Source: Desulfovermiculus halophilus DSM 18834 (GTDB lineage Bacteria; Desulfobacterota; Desulfovibrionia; Desulfovibrionales; Desulfothermaceae). From it: a stretch of DNA of 64,000 bases. Shown here in pieces: positions 52,500-61,800 of the stretch. The stretch spans positions 62,001-126,000 of the forward strand of contig NZ_JIAK01000008.1 of assembly GCF_000620765.1 (NCBI RefSeq). The letters run 5' to 3'. Under the pieces are notes generated by a model. It was given only the letters and a program-made list of their open reading frames with translations. It did no database searches and was not told the origin of the DNA. Within the stretch, counting starts at the first letter, position 1. The number at the start of each line of letters is the position of its first letter. Made by a program: the position numbers and the translations under genes.

Positions 52500-52819
52500 T
52501 TTGTGCCTCCGCCTCAACCGCTTGGTGCAGGTGCTTCAGTATCCTTTGAATCCTGATCGGTATCTCCGTGCTGCGTCTTGTCCTGGTCGGTTCCTCCGGA
52601 ACCTTGGTCAGTTGCGCCTCAGCCGCTGCCTGCGGGCTCGCTACCTGCGTCCCCGGTGGCGGCTCCTCAACCACTGCTGTTAGCATTGCCGACCGCACTG
52701 CTGTTGGCGGATCCTCACCCGCAGCCGGCGAGCGTGGCGGAGATCCCCAGCCCTGATCCAGCCAGGAGCCCGCTCAGGCACAGCCCCACAAGGAATGTCT
52801 TCATATCCTTGTATTCCAT
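52496..52819 (-). CDS. Multi-selenocysteine RiPP precursor peptide (selenobiotic, SbtA-like), four in-frame TGA
   Basis: A 107-residue peptide when TGA is read as Sec. It starts MEYKDMKTFLVGLCLSGLLA (RBS AAAGGAGC) and has a hydrophobic leader to about residue 31. The core is rich in Gly, Ser, Asn and Asp. Sec would be at residues 35, 51, 67 and 102 (codons at 52715-52717, 52667-52669, 52619-52621, 52514-52516), in contexts CGUG, SGUG, SGUG and SGUG. The first three are exactly 16 codons apart. The stop is TAG at 52496-52498. Cys33 and Sec35 form a C-x-U pair. Each TGA has a small hairpin shortly downstream. The maturase gene lies directly after. No ordinary ORF call recovers it. Confidence 0.82.
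52589..52618 (-). promoter_or_regulatory. Hairpin for Sec67 codon (SECIS-like, loop GGA)
   Basis: GGTTCC at 52603-52598 and GGAACC at 52594-52589 pair around GGA, beginning 15 nt after TGA at 52621-52619. The loop lacks the usual U, so it is the weakest of the four. Confidence 0.4.
52634..52666 (-). promoter_or_regulatory. SECIS-like hairpin for Sec51 codon
   Basis: After TGA at 52669-52667, CGC and GCG pair around AGGTA at 52646-52642, with GGG/CCC outside and a two-base internal mismatch. The loop starts 20 nt after the TGA and contains GGU. Confidence 0.5.
52691..52714 (-). promoter_or_regulatory. SECIS-like hairpin for Sec35 codon
   Basis: After TGA at 52717-52715, AGCAGTGC pairs with GGCAATGCT (one mismatch) around a GGTC-containing loop 20 nt downstream. 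This matches the bacterial SECIS spacing and its GGU loop. The hairpin extends to about 52682. Confidence 0.55.
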
Positions 52820-52887
52820 AGTATTGCTCCTTTGTCCTTCAATCCGCGGACCATTTGCTGTCACTTCTTTTAGGCGTAGTATTGTGC

Positions 52888-52915
52888 ATAGTATCCTATC
52901 GGTCTCCCATGTCAA
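52888..52915 (-). promoter_or_regulatory. Strong predicted promoter of the selenobiotic operon
   Basis: On the minus strand TTGACA (52915-52910), a 16-base spacer, and TACTAT (52893-52888). Transcription would begin near 52880, about 60 bases before the peptide's start codon. Confidence 0.6.
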
Positions 52916-52991
52916 TATTCATTCCTGTTCACAAAAGGCATCATGAGATGAGGTCCGGGCTGTGCATGGCTCCCTCACTGCCTGGAGACAG

Positions 52992-53900
52992 TCATTTCCC
53001 TTGGCTCCTATGGATGCTGGGTGGCAGGGAGGTTTGCTCCGGGCCGGAAAATGGGCCTGCATGTTCGGATATGCAGGCCAGCACCTGCTTGGCGGTCGGA
53101 CGGTGGAAAAGCAGGGAGATATGGCCCACAGGTGGAGTCTGGACCTCTTTCCATCCCGGATTCTGGGGATGCAGGGCGCAGGCCGGGGCGACCATATTGT
53201 CCAGGGGGGCGAAGATGCTCACTTTTGTCGTCGTGGAGCATTTGTCTCTGTCCGCCAGGGAACGGACCAGATCTCCGTTGTATCTCAGGCTTCGACCCAG
53301 CTTGCCCACCGCGGCTGAAGCCAGCACGCTTCCCCGATGAGGGGTCCCCAAAGTGACGGCAAGGCTAATGTGATTGGCTGTCTCAGGTGTGTTTATAACT
53401 GATTTGATGAGCAGCCCGCCCAAACTGTGCCCGATGCAAATTACCTGGTGAGCGGGATGGGTGTGGGCCAGTTCGGTCACCTCCTGGGCCAGTTCATGGG
53501 ACAGCGAATGAAAGTCCCGGCCAAAGCTGGGGTAGGACCAGGTGTACAGATTGGGGAAGCCCGCCTTAGGCAGCCAATGGCGGTAAAACAGCCAGGCCCA
53601 GCGGTTGTGGTACAGGCCGTGGACCAGAAGGATGGGCTGCCGGTTCGTGTTCTCTCCCGGATCTGCCGAATGCAGCCCTTTTTGCGCGGGTATCAAGCTG
53701 GTCAGCAGGGAGTAGGCGCTTCCCAAGCAGCTTGAGGCCAGGGTGCGCAGAAACACCTGGGCAAGGGAAAGGCCGGTGTGGGCAGCGGCCTTGTGCAGCT
53801 GCCCATGCCCCAGGTTGATCCCCGCGGACGAAAGGCAGGTGCCCAGGGCCACGATGCCTGGCAAAGCCAGGATAAGTAGTATCAGATAGATGACAAGCAT
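52992..53900 (-). CDS. Membrane-anchored triacylglycerol lipase-like alpha/beta hydrolase
   Basis: A 302-residue hydrolase. An N-terminal hydrophobic segment (about 2-24, MLVIYLILLILALPGIVALG) may anchor or export it. The core begins QPILLVHGLYHNRWAW (oxyanion HG) and the nucleophile elbow is CIGHSLGGLL with Ser near 164. Asp in FAPLDNMVAP and His in VGHISLLFH complete the triad. It belongs to the lipase/permease-like single-domain group. It lies nine bases after the ribokinase gene on the same strand and may be its operon partner, although the functions do not match. Confidence 0.82.
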   Translation of the reverse strand: MLVIYLILLILALPGIVALGTCLSSAGINLGHGQLHKAAAHTGLSLAQVFLRTLASSCLGSAYSLLTSLIPAQKGLHSADPGENTNRQPILLVHGLYHNRWAWLFYRHWLPKAGFPNLYTWSYPSFGRDFHSLSHELAQEVTELAHTHPAHQVICIGHSLGGLLIKSVINTPETANHISLAVTLGTPHRGSVLASAAVGKLGRSLRYNGDLVRSLADRDKCSTTTKVSIFAPLDNMVAPACALHPQNPGWKEVQTPPVGHISLLFHRPTAKQVLACISEHAGPFSGPEQTSLPPSIHRSQGK

Positions 53901-53909
53901 TGCTGGATT

Positions 53910-54860
53910 TTACCCCGGGTCCCGACCGTGGCCCTGAGAGCCAAAGCGGACACCTGCCAGGACCTCGATATCTTCTTGACTGGGAAGAGCTTCCTGGGCT
54001 CCGGGGGTGGCCGCGGTCAGAGCCCCGGCGGCACCAGCCAAACGCAAGGCATTTTGCATGCTGCATCCGTGGGCCATGGCTGCGGCCAGGGCACCGTTGA
54101 ACGCATCTCCGGCACCCACCGTGTCCACGGCCCGGACAGGACTGGCCGGAATGTGCAGCTGCCTTTTTCTGGTCACACGCAGGGCCCCGTCCTGTCCAAG
54201 GGTTATAATGATTTCTTTGGGGCCCAGATCCAGAACCGGGGCCAAATGCTGGGACGGATCCTGCATGATATCCTCTGCAGAATCGCAGAGAGCGACGGCT
54301 TCGCCTTGATTGGGGGTCAGGATGTCGGTTGCGGCCAGGATGGACCGGGAAAGAGGAGCAAACGGGGCCGGATTGAGGATGGTGGTCATAGCGCAGGATT
54401 TGGCCAGCTCCAAGGCTGCTGCTGCCGTGTCCATGGGGATTTCCAGCTGGGTGAGCAGGACTGATCCTGGAGCAAACCAATCCGCGCAGGCCCGGACATC
54501 GGCAGGAGACAGATGCTGGTTGCTTCCAGGCACAACGGTTATCTGGTTGTCTCCGCCCGGCTCGACGAGGATAAAGGCCAGCCCGGCTGGATGCTCGTCA
54601 TCAGCGGCTATCCCGGCGGCGGGCAGCCCGGAATCCTTGAGGTGCCGGGCCAGTCTTTGTCCATAATGATCCGTTCCGATCCTGGCGATGAGCAGGACAT
54701 CCGCTCCGCAACGCAAAGCGGCCAGGGCTTGATTGGCACCCTTGCCTCCAAAAAAGAAGGTCAGGTCCCGGCCCATGACCGTTTCCCCTTTGGAGGGAAG
54801 GTTTTCAACCCGTACGGCCAGGTCCGTGTTTGCGCTGCCGACCACAATGACCCGGTTCAT
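53910..54860 (-). CDS. rbsK: Ribokinase (PfkB family)
   Basis: A 316-residue sugar kinase. It begins MNRVIVVGSANTDLAVRVEN, has FFFGGKGANQALAALR (PfkB signature 1, about 36-51) and VDTVGAGDAFNGALAAAM (signature 2, near 240-257) with the catalytic Asp. It phosphorylates ribose to ribose-5-phosphate. The start overlaps the stop of the nucleoside hydrolase gene (ATGA), so ribose released by that enzyme is likely its substrate. Confidence 0.93.
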   Translation of the reverse strand: MNRVIVVGSANTDLAVRVENLPSKGETVMGRDLTFFFGGKGANQALAALRCGADVLLIARIGTDHYGQRLARHLKDSGLPAAGIAADDEHPAGLAFILVEPGGDNQITVVPGSNQHLSPADVRACADWFAPGSVLLTQLEIPMDTAAAALELAKSCAMTTILNPAPFAPLSRSILAATDILTPNQGEAVALCDSAEDIMQDPSQHLAPVLDLGPKEIIITLGQDGALRVTRKRQLHIPASPVRAVDTVGAGDAFNGALAAAMAHGCSMQNALRLAGAAGALTAATPGAQEALPSQEDIEVLAGVRFGSQGHGRDPG

Positions 54861-55807
54861 GGAATTCCTTGCAGAAAACGTTTCAGACTTTGATTGCTGT
54901 CCACCTGTGTGCAAACCCGAACATTGGGTGCTTCTTTCCATATATCCAGGATGGGCCGGCGGTCGGCCAGGGTCATCCCCTGAGTGAGCTTGCCCTTTGT
55001 TTCAACCTCGACATGCATAGGCTCGGTGGTGATTAGCCCCGGAGCGACGGTGGCTATGACTGCCAGAGGATCGTGCAGAAAGATTGAAGCTCGGCCATCC
55101 AGCTTCTGCATATAGCTCAAGGAATGGACGGTCCATTCCCGGATCTTTTGCCTGGCCGAAGAATTGGACTCTTGGACCCAGGTATCCAAAGTGTCCCGGT
55201 CCAGTCTGACCTGCCGGGTGACGTCCAGGCCGACAGCAGTCACAGGGATTTTGGAGCGAAAGACACGATCCGCGGCCTCGGGATCGGTAAAAATATTAAA
55301 TTCCGCAGCCGGAGTGATGTTTCCAGGTCCGAGATAGGCCCCGCCCATCATAACGATTTCAGTCAGCCTGTCCGCAAGCTCGGGGCAGTCTTCCAAGGCC
55401 AGGGCGATATTGGTCAGCGGCCCCAGGGTGACAACGGTGAGGGGTTCTGAAGATATCAGTGCTTGGTGTGCAATCTCATCTTTTGCCTCCCGCTTGGACA
55501 GAGCAAGAAGACGGGAGGCTGGGTCTGTACCTGTTCGGGATCCGCCCAGGCCGTTTGCTCCGTGGACATGATTGGCGAAGTATGGTTCCCGGACCAGAGG
55601 ACGCTTGGCTCCTTGGGCCAGCACAGGGCAAGGACCTGAGACAACATCGAGGACGGTACCAAGATTGGCGGTTGCCGTGTCCACATCCACATTGCCGCAG
55701 ACCGTGGTGATGGCCTTGATCTCAAGCAGGGGGCAATGCAGGGCCCAGAGCAGGGCCAGGGCATCGTCCACCCCGGGATCTGTATCGATGAGAACAGTTT
55801 TTTTCAT
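54857..55807 (-). CDS. Inosine-uridine preferring nucleoside hydrolase
   Basis: A 316-residue N-ribosyl hydrolase. It begins MKKTVLIDTDPGVDDALALL, whose DxDxGxDD motif binds calcium and ribose. TVVTLGPLTNIALAL and DPEAADRVFRSKIPVTAVG are further family blocks. The enzyme splits a nucleoside into base and ribose; the coupled ribokinase then phosphorylates the sugar. The ATG at 55807 is five bases after GGAG; a GTG codon just before is also in frame. Confidence 0.93.
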   Translation of the reverse strand: MKKTVLIDTDPGVDDALALLWALHCPLLEIKAITTVCGNVDVDTATANLGTVLDVVSGPCPVLAQGAKRPLVREPYFANHVHGANGLGGSRTGTDPASRLLALSKREAKDEIAHQALISSEPLTVVTLGPLTNIALALEDCPELADRLTEIVMMGGAYLGPGNITPAAEFNIFTDPEAADRVFRSKIPVTAVGLDVTRQVRLDRDTLDTWVQESNSSARQKIREWTVHSLSYMQKLDGRASIFLHDPLAVIATVAPGLITTEPMHVEVETKGKLTQGMTLADRRPILDIWKEAPNVRVCTQVDSNQSLKRFLQGIP

Positions 55808-56082
55808 CACAACTCCTTTCCTTTATGGTGTATACCAGGGGAAGTCGGGGTATCGCAAGACGGATACGAAAACGGGATCTGCTGATTGGACAGAGCATCC
55901 TGCGAAATGATACTCAAAGACAATTCGTTGAAACCCGCGTCGCGGCCTGCGGTTTGTATTCGCCCATGTATGGACAAAGGATACGAGCTGGTCACCTCCT
56001 ACACAGATTGGCTCTTGCGTATCCTTGTCAAGGATTTTCACTGTTGCCTCAGGCTGCACGCAGATACTTAAGTGAGGCAGAC

Positions 56083-56826
56083 ATGACATATGCCATACAT
56101 CCCATTGTTGTGGGCACAAAGGTCTTTGACAAAGGGATGATGACCTACCAGCACGATTACGGCCGGGAGTACACCATTCCTATCTACTCCTGGTATATTC
56201 AGGGCGGTGACAAGAATATCATCATCGACACCGGAGAGATGCATCCTATTCAATCCGAGGCGCGGGAGAAGGCTATCCAGGGTTCGATATTCACTTTTGA
56301 GCAGGGACTGGCCAGGTTCGGTCTCACGCCTGAGGATATTGACGTGGTTATTCATACTCATCTGCACAATGACCACTGCGAAAACGACTCCAAGTGCACC
56401 AATGCGGTCTTTTACTGCCACAGCCGGGAGCTGGAGACCGTGCATAATCCCCATCCTCTTGATTATCGCTATCTGGAAGATTTTATCGAGGATATAGAAG
56501 AAAACGGGCAGATTCAGACCGTTGTCGACGGACAGGAGATTCTGCCCGATATTCGGGTCATGCATACGCCTGTGCACACTGAAGGAGGGCTGACGGTCTG
56601 GATTCAAACCAAGCATGGCTTGGCGGCCATCACCGGATTTTGCGTGATCGAGGAAAACTTCTTCCCTCCCCCTCAGATCCGGGGCCTGGAGATGGAGGTC
56701 ATTCCGCCGGGAACAGTGGTCAATACCTACCATGCCTACGACATAATGCAGCGGGTCAAGGAGCAGGCCGATATCCTCATCCCGCTGCACGAACCGAAGT
56801 TTGCATCCGTGGAACAAATTCCCTGA
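56083..56826 (+). CDS. Metallo-beta-lactamase-fold hydrolase (AHL lactonase-like)
   Basis: A 247-residue metallo-hydrolase. The zinc motif is HTHLHNDHCEN (near 107-117), and GEMHPIQSE, PVHTEGGLTVW (His near 167) and the final LIPLHEP complete the sites. It resembles the N-acyl-homoserine lactonase branch of the fold; the substrate cannot be told. The ATG at 56083 follows GAGG; the open frame from 55825 is leader. The 275 bases before it contain no gene. Confidence 0.82.
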   Translation: MTYAIHPIVVGTKVFDKGMMTYQHDYGREYTIPIYSWYIQGGDKNIIIDTGEMHPIQSEAREKAIQGSIFTFEQGLARFGLTPEDIDVVIHTHLHNDHCENDSKCTNAVFYCHSRELETVHNPHPLDYRYLEDFIEDIEENGQIQTVVDGQEILPDIRVMHTPVHTEGGLTVWIQTKHGLAAITGFCVIEENFFPPPQIRGLEMEVIPPGTVVNTYHAYDIMQRVKEQADILIPLHEPKFASVEQIP

Positions 56827-56846
56827 GACCGGAGTGATGCTGATCC

Positions 56847-56887
56847 CGCAAAAAGGCCGGGAGGCTCAGCCTCCCGGCCTTTTTGCG
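56847..56887. terminator. Bidirectional rho-independent terminator
   Basis: A 19-bp perfect stem (CGCAAAAAGGCCGGGAGGC and complement) around TCA, with A-run and T-run built into the arms. It lies between two converging genes. Confidence 0.9.
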
Positions 56888-56912
56888 AGGGCCGGTATGT
56901 TATCCCGGGCAA

Positions 56913-58058
56913 CTACTTTGAGTGTTCAGCAGGTGCAAAGATGGGCAGATAGGTCACCGCCAGGCGGTAGAGGAAGACCCCGCCCGCGACCAGGCCCACT
57001 GTGACCGCGATCTCCACCAGGGAGGGGAAGTAGGTGCCGCCCATCTGCTGCTGGGAGCTTAAGACCACATTGAAGCGGTAAAAAACAACGCCAATCAGGA
57101 CCAGACCTTGGAAGAAGAGCAGAGAGGGCAGGGAGGTTCTGATTGTCTTGGCCGCCAGAAAGATCATGGGCAGGACAGCGCAGATCCCGAACTCAAACAG
57201 GAACAACTGGCTGGCTCCGCTGCCTTCGAAGATGTACGGGATATTGCCCCGAACGCCCAGGTCGATCATCCGGGCTGCGGTATAGACCAGCAAGGCAATG
57301 GCCGTTCCCCGGCCCAGCCCTTCCAGGATGTCGGATTCAGGCTCTTTGCCAAAGGCATTGCTGCTGAGCATGGTCTCGATGGAGACCATGGCCAGCCCGG
57401 CGCAGATTGCCGAGAGGAAGAAGAGGTTGTGCAGCATGGGGGTAGACCACAAGGGATGCAGCCGGTCCGGAGTGATCAGAAAGAGACCGCCCAGAGAGGA
57501 CTGGTGCCCGTATGAAAGCATAATGCCGGCAATGACCAGGGGGAAGATGACCGCCTTGCTTTCCAGTATCCGCTGTAGTTTGCTCAGTGATGAGAATTTG
57601 GTCAGCAGCCAGGGCAAGAACTCCAGCAGGAGGACCAGAAAGTAAAGGGTCAGGCAGACCACGATCTCGAACATCACGGAGTGGGGCTGCCAGAAGACCC
57701 AGGCATGCCAGAAGGACCACGGCTTGCCGATATCCAGGAACAAGCCGATCATGACCAGGAGATACCCGAGAAAAGCGGTCAGTGTGGCCGCCCGGGTGAT
57801 CGGCTTGTATTTCTTCCAGTTCAGGATATACACGGCGCAGGTGATGGTAAACCCGCCTGCGGCCAGAGCCACGCCGGTGAGAACATCAAAGGTGATCCAC
57901 AGGCCCCATGGGTTTCCGTCGGACAGGTTGGTGGCCGGTCCGAGACCTGCCCCCAGCCTGTACAGCGCTGCTCCGGCACCGATGATGAGCAGCAGGAGCA
58001 GAACCCAGGTGGACGGGGTAAAGAATCGGGTGGAATGATATCTGGATTGGGACGTCAT
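56913..58058 (-). CDS. HybB/NrfD-type membrane subunit of formate dehydrogenase
   Basis: A 381-residue inner-membrane protein with about nine to ten hydrophobic segments, of the NrfD/HybB family of quinone-interacting subunits. There is no heme-binding pattern like that of FdnI, so electrons would pass directly between the Fe-S subunit and quinone. The ATG overlaps the stop of the Fe-S subunit gene (ATGA) and is preceded by AAGGAGG. It completes a three-gene formate dehydrogenase. Confidence 0.9.
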   Translation of the reverse strand: MTSQSRYHSTRFFTPSTWVLLLLLIIGAGAALYRLGAGLGPATNLSDGNPWGLWITFDVLTGVALAAGGFTITCAVYILNWKKYKPITRAATLTAFLGYLLVMIGLFLDIGKPWSFWHAWVFWQPHSVMFEIVVCLTLYFLVLLLEFLPWLLTKFSSLSKLQRILESKAVIFPLVIAGIMLSYGHQSSLGGLFLITPDRLHPLWSTPMLHNLFFLSAICAGLAMVSIETMLSSNAFGKEPESDILEGLGRGTAIALLVYTAARMIDLGVRGNIPYIFEGSGASQLFLFEFGICAVLPMIFLAAKTIRTSLPSLLFFQGLVLIGVVFYRFNVVLSSQQQMGGTYFPSLVEIAVTVGLVAGGVFLYRLAVTYLPIFAPAEHSK

Positions 58059-58825
58059 ACATCCTCCTTACGGCTTCCCCTGTTCCGAAAAACGGCGATA
58101 GCTGACAGGGCAGCTGCGAACCCAACTGCTTTCCACGGGATTTTGGACAGCGAGGCCCAGGTAAAGGACGGGTAGCTGGCCTTGACCACCTGGGTGTCAA
58201 AACCAAGCTCCTGAAACGGACGGTCGGATATATAGATCCAGGACGTGCCCCCCGCCTCGTTCAAGCCATAAATGTGATTGATGTATTTCCCCGGATGGTT
58301 GGCGATCCTGTTCTTGGCCTCCTGAACTACCTTTTCGTAGTCGTCGAAGTACATGACATTCATTGGGCAGGCCTTGATGCAGGCGGGCTCCATGCCTGCA
58401 TCCACCCGGTCTGCGCAGAAGTTGCATTTCTGGACCCAGGGATTGAGGGTGTCCCATTCGTATTTGGGGATGTGAAAGGGGCAGGCGATCATGCAGTAGC
58501 GGCATCCGATGCATTTCCATTGGTCATAGATCACCGGTCCCTCTTTCGTCTTCTGCAAAGCGCCTACCGGGCAGGCGGAAGCGCAGGCCGGCTCCTGGCA
58601 GTGCAGGCACTGGTTTTTGACAAAGCTCCAGGTCGGCTGGTTGTTTCGTTCGCCTTCCACGAACGAAATTCGGGTATAGGTGTCAGCGCTGAGCTGGTTG
58701 GGCATTGTATATGTCCCGTTCAGTCCTTCATAACCGGCTTCGTGATTATGCCAGGCCTTGCAGGCTATCTGGCACGAACGGCAGCCTATACACTTGGTGA
58801 TATCGACAAGAACGCCCTTCGCCAT
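58055..58825 (-). CDS. fdhB: Formate dehydrogenase Fe-S subunit
   Basis: A 256-residue ferredoxin-type subunit with four [4Fe-4S] motifs: CIGCRSCQIACKAWH, CLHCQEPACASACP, CIGCRYCMIACPFHIP and CNFCADRVDAGMEPACIKACP. A C-terminal hydrophobic stretch (about 233-245, AVGFAAALSAIAVF) anchors it in the membrane. There is no Tat signal, so it crosses with the catalytic subunit. It lies 15 bases after fdhA. Confidence 0.94.
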   Translation of the reverse strand: MAKGVLVDITKCIGCRSCQIACKAWHNHEAGYEGLNGTYTMPNQLSADTYTRISFVEGERNNQPTWSFVKNQCLHCQEPACASACPVGALQKTKEGPVIYDQWKCIGCRYCMIACPFHIPKYEWDTLNPWVQKCNFCADRVDAGMEPACIKACPMNVMYFDDYEKVVQEAKNRIANHPGKYINHIYGLNEAGGTSWIYISDRPFQELGFDTQVVKASYPSFTWASLSKIPWKAVGFAAALSAIAVFRNRGSRKEDV

Positions 58826-58840
58826 GGCGCATTCCTCCTG

Positions 58841-61800
58841 TTAGAGCTTCTGCAGGTTGACCATAAAGGCCTTGGTCTCGGGTATCAGGGTGTTCGGGCA
58901 TCCGGTGGAGGCTGTCAGGAGATTGGCGCTGTCCCCGGCTTTTCCGCCTTCCGGGTATTGCCAGCCGAAACACCACAATGTCCCAACCTGGTGCACCGTC
59001 TTGCCCATGATGGTGAAGGGCCGCAGTCTATTGGTGACTATGGCCACGCCCTTGACTCTTCCCCTGATGGATTGGATCTGGACCCAATCGCCATCGGATA
59101 TGCCCTTGATGGCTCCAAGCTCTTCGCTGATTTCCACGATCAGCTGGGGCATAAGCTCCAGAAGCCAGGGCGTGTGCCGGGTCATGACTCCGGACTGCCA
59201 GTGCTCTGTAACCCTGTAGGTGGAGCATATATATGGATATTGCGGGTCGTCCACGGCAAAGAGATCGAACTCCGTATTTTGCTGGGTGCTGGGAATGAAG
59301 AAAGAAGACAGGACAGGATTGATCCTGTGGCTGTTCTTGGGGATGGGGTTCGAGGTCAGCGGGCTTTCTATCGGCTCGTAGAATTCAGGGAACGGCCCGT
59401 CCGGACGGCCCGGCCCGAAAATGCTGGCCACACCGGCCGGCTTCATGATGAATGGCTTTTTGGAATTCGGATTCATGGATCCGTCCGGATTCTTCATCGG
59501 CGGCCAGCCCCCGTCCGGGACGTCTCCTTCCCAGTGGTCAGTATCCCATTGGATGACCGGCTGTTTGGGGTTCCAGGGACGGCCGTAGGCGTCCACCGAG
59601 GCCCGGTTGTACAGGATCCGCCTGTTGACCGGCCAGCACCAGGCCCACTCCGGATAAAGCCCCATCCCGGACGGATCTTCAAGCGAGCGCCGGGCCATCT
59701 TGTTTCCTTCTTCAGTGTACGAATTGCAGTACAGCCAGTTCCCGGAGGAAGTGGAGCCATCGTCCTGGAGAAAGGCGAAGCTGGGGACAAGGGTCCCTTT
59801 TTTGTACTGTTTGCCCTGGATCACTGTGTCCCGGAGAAAGTACCCGTTGATTTCCTTGGCCACTGCATGGGTGTCGATCTCTTTGATCTTGCCCCTTGCG
59901 TCCTTTTCCCCGTAGTCCCAGCTAAGATTGACTACCGGCTCGGGATTGGCGCCGCCTTCCTCTTCGTAGAGCCGCTTGACCCGGAAGTAGAGTTCGTTGA
60001 GGATCTCTCCGTCCGGCTTGCTCTGGCCCTGCGGCTCAATGGCCTTGTACCGCCACTGGGCCCAGCGGCCGGAGTTGGTTATGCTGCCTTCCTTTTCCAC
60101 AAAAGAGCAGCAGGGAAGAAAAAAGACCTCGGTCTGGATCTGTTCGGGATCCATGCCCGGGCCCCGCCAAAAGGAACCGGTTTCATTGTCGAAAAGATTG
60201 ACGTTTACCATCCAGTCCAGATTGGACAGGGCATTTCTGACCTTTGTGGAGTTGGCTCCGGAGCAGGCCGGATTCTGGCCCCAGGCAAAGAGACCCTGGA
60301 AGTTCCCTTTGTACATTTGGTCAAAGAGCATCAGCCAGGAGTAGTCCTTGTTGTCTTCTAGCTTGGGCAGCCAGTGATATCCGAACTCGTTGTCCGCAGT
60401 GGCCTTGTCCTTGTACATGGCCGTGAGCAGGCTGACCGAATATTTGGGGTAGTTGCCCCACCAGTTGGCGCTCAACGGTTCCTGCGTGGTCGGAGCGCTC
60501 TCGGTGTTGTATGTGTCCAGACTTTGCTGCGAGGCCTTGGGCGTTTTCAGGTAGCCGGGCAGGATGTGGTACAGGAGGCAGTGATCTGTTGAGCCCTGAA
60601 CATTGCTCTCTCCGCGCAGGGCGTTCACGCCGCCCCCGGCCAGGCCGATATTGCCCAGCAGGAGCTGAACGATGGCCATGGTTCGGATGTTCTGGGTTCC
60701 AACTGTATGCTGAGTCCAGCCCATGGCGTACATGATGGTGGCCACCTTGTCCGGCTTGCCGGTGGCTGCATAGGCGGAATAGATCTTTTTCAGCAGCTCC
60801 TGGGGAGTCCCTGTGATTTCGGAAACAGTCTTGAAATCATATCTGGAGTAGTGCCTTTTGAGCAGCTGGTAGACGCATCTGGGGTGGGTCATGGACATAT
60901 CCTTGCGGATTGTCCCGTCTGCGTCCGTGTCGAAGTTCCAAGTGCTTTGATCGTAGGACCTGCTCTTCGGGTCATAGCCGGAAAAGACCCCGTCCAAATC
61001 CTCCGGGAGCTGGAAATCGTGATTGAGGATAAAGGGGGCGTTGGTATACAGGCGGAGATACTCGGACTGGACCAGATCATTGTCCAGGATGTATTTGATC
61101 ATTCCACCCAGAAAGGCGATGTCCGATCCGGAACGCAGCGGGGCGTAGATGTCCGATTGCGAGGATGTCCTGGTATACCTGGGGTCCACGTGAATAAGGG
61201 TGGCCCCTTTTTCCCTGGCCTTGGAGATCCACTGGAAGGAAAGAGGGTGATTCTCCGCGGCATTGCTGCCCATGATCAAAATGACGTCGGAATGCTGGAG
61301 ATCGATCCAGTGATTGGTCATTGCCCCGCGGCCGAACGACTCTGCCAGAGCCGCTACTGTTGCCGAGTGTCAGATGCGGGCCTGGTGCTCGATATACACC
61401 AGGCCAAGAGAGCGAAGCCATTTCTGCATCAGGAAGCACTCTTCGTTATCCAGGGCCGCGCTGCCCACATGGGCTAACCCTTCGGTCCGGTTGACTGTCT
61501 GGCCCTTGGCGTCTGTCTGGACAAAGGTCTCATCCCGGGTTTGCTTGATCTTTTTGGCTACCGCGTCCAGTGCCCAATCCCATTCCACCTCCTTCCATTC
61601 CTTGGCCCCCGGGGCCCGGTACATGGGTTTTTGCACCCGGGTCTCATTGTCGATCAGCTGATACAGGGAGGCTCCCTTGGGGCAGCACTGCCCGCGGTTG
61701 ATGGGGTGCTCGGAGTCACCTTCAATGTGCACCAGCTCTCCGTCCCTGGTGTAGACCTTAAATCCGCATCCAACTGCGCAGTAGGGACAGATGGTGGTAG

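Noticed and set aside
52327..52698. Open frame of 123 codons on the minus strand across the peptide gene
   Set aside because: It is out of frame with the leader, has no ribosome site or recognisable product, and overlaps both the TGA-containing peptide and the maturase start, which are better supported.
55825..56082. Coding extension upstream of the metallo-beta-lactamase gene
   Set aside because: There is no family similarity, and a ribosome site marks the ATG at 56083.
58274..60361. A 695-codon plus-strand open frame
   Set aside because: It is antisense to fdhB and fdhA, which have clear motifs; high G+C content opens such frames by chance.
61370..61372. Nonsense mutation making fdhA a pseudogene
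   Set aside because: The TGA is exactly at the known selenocysteine position and the flanking sequence is fully conserved in type.
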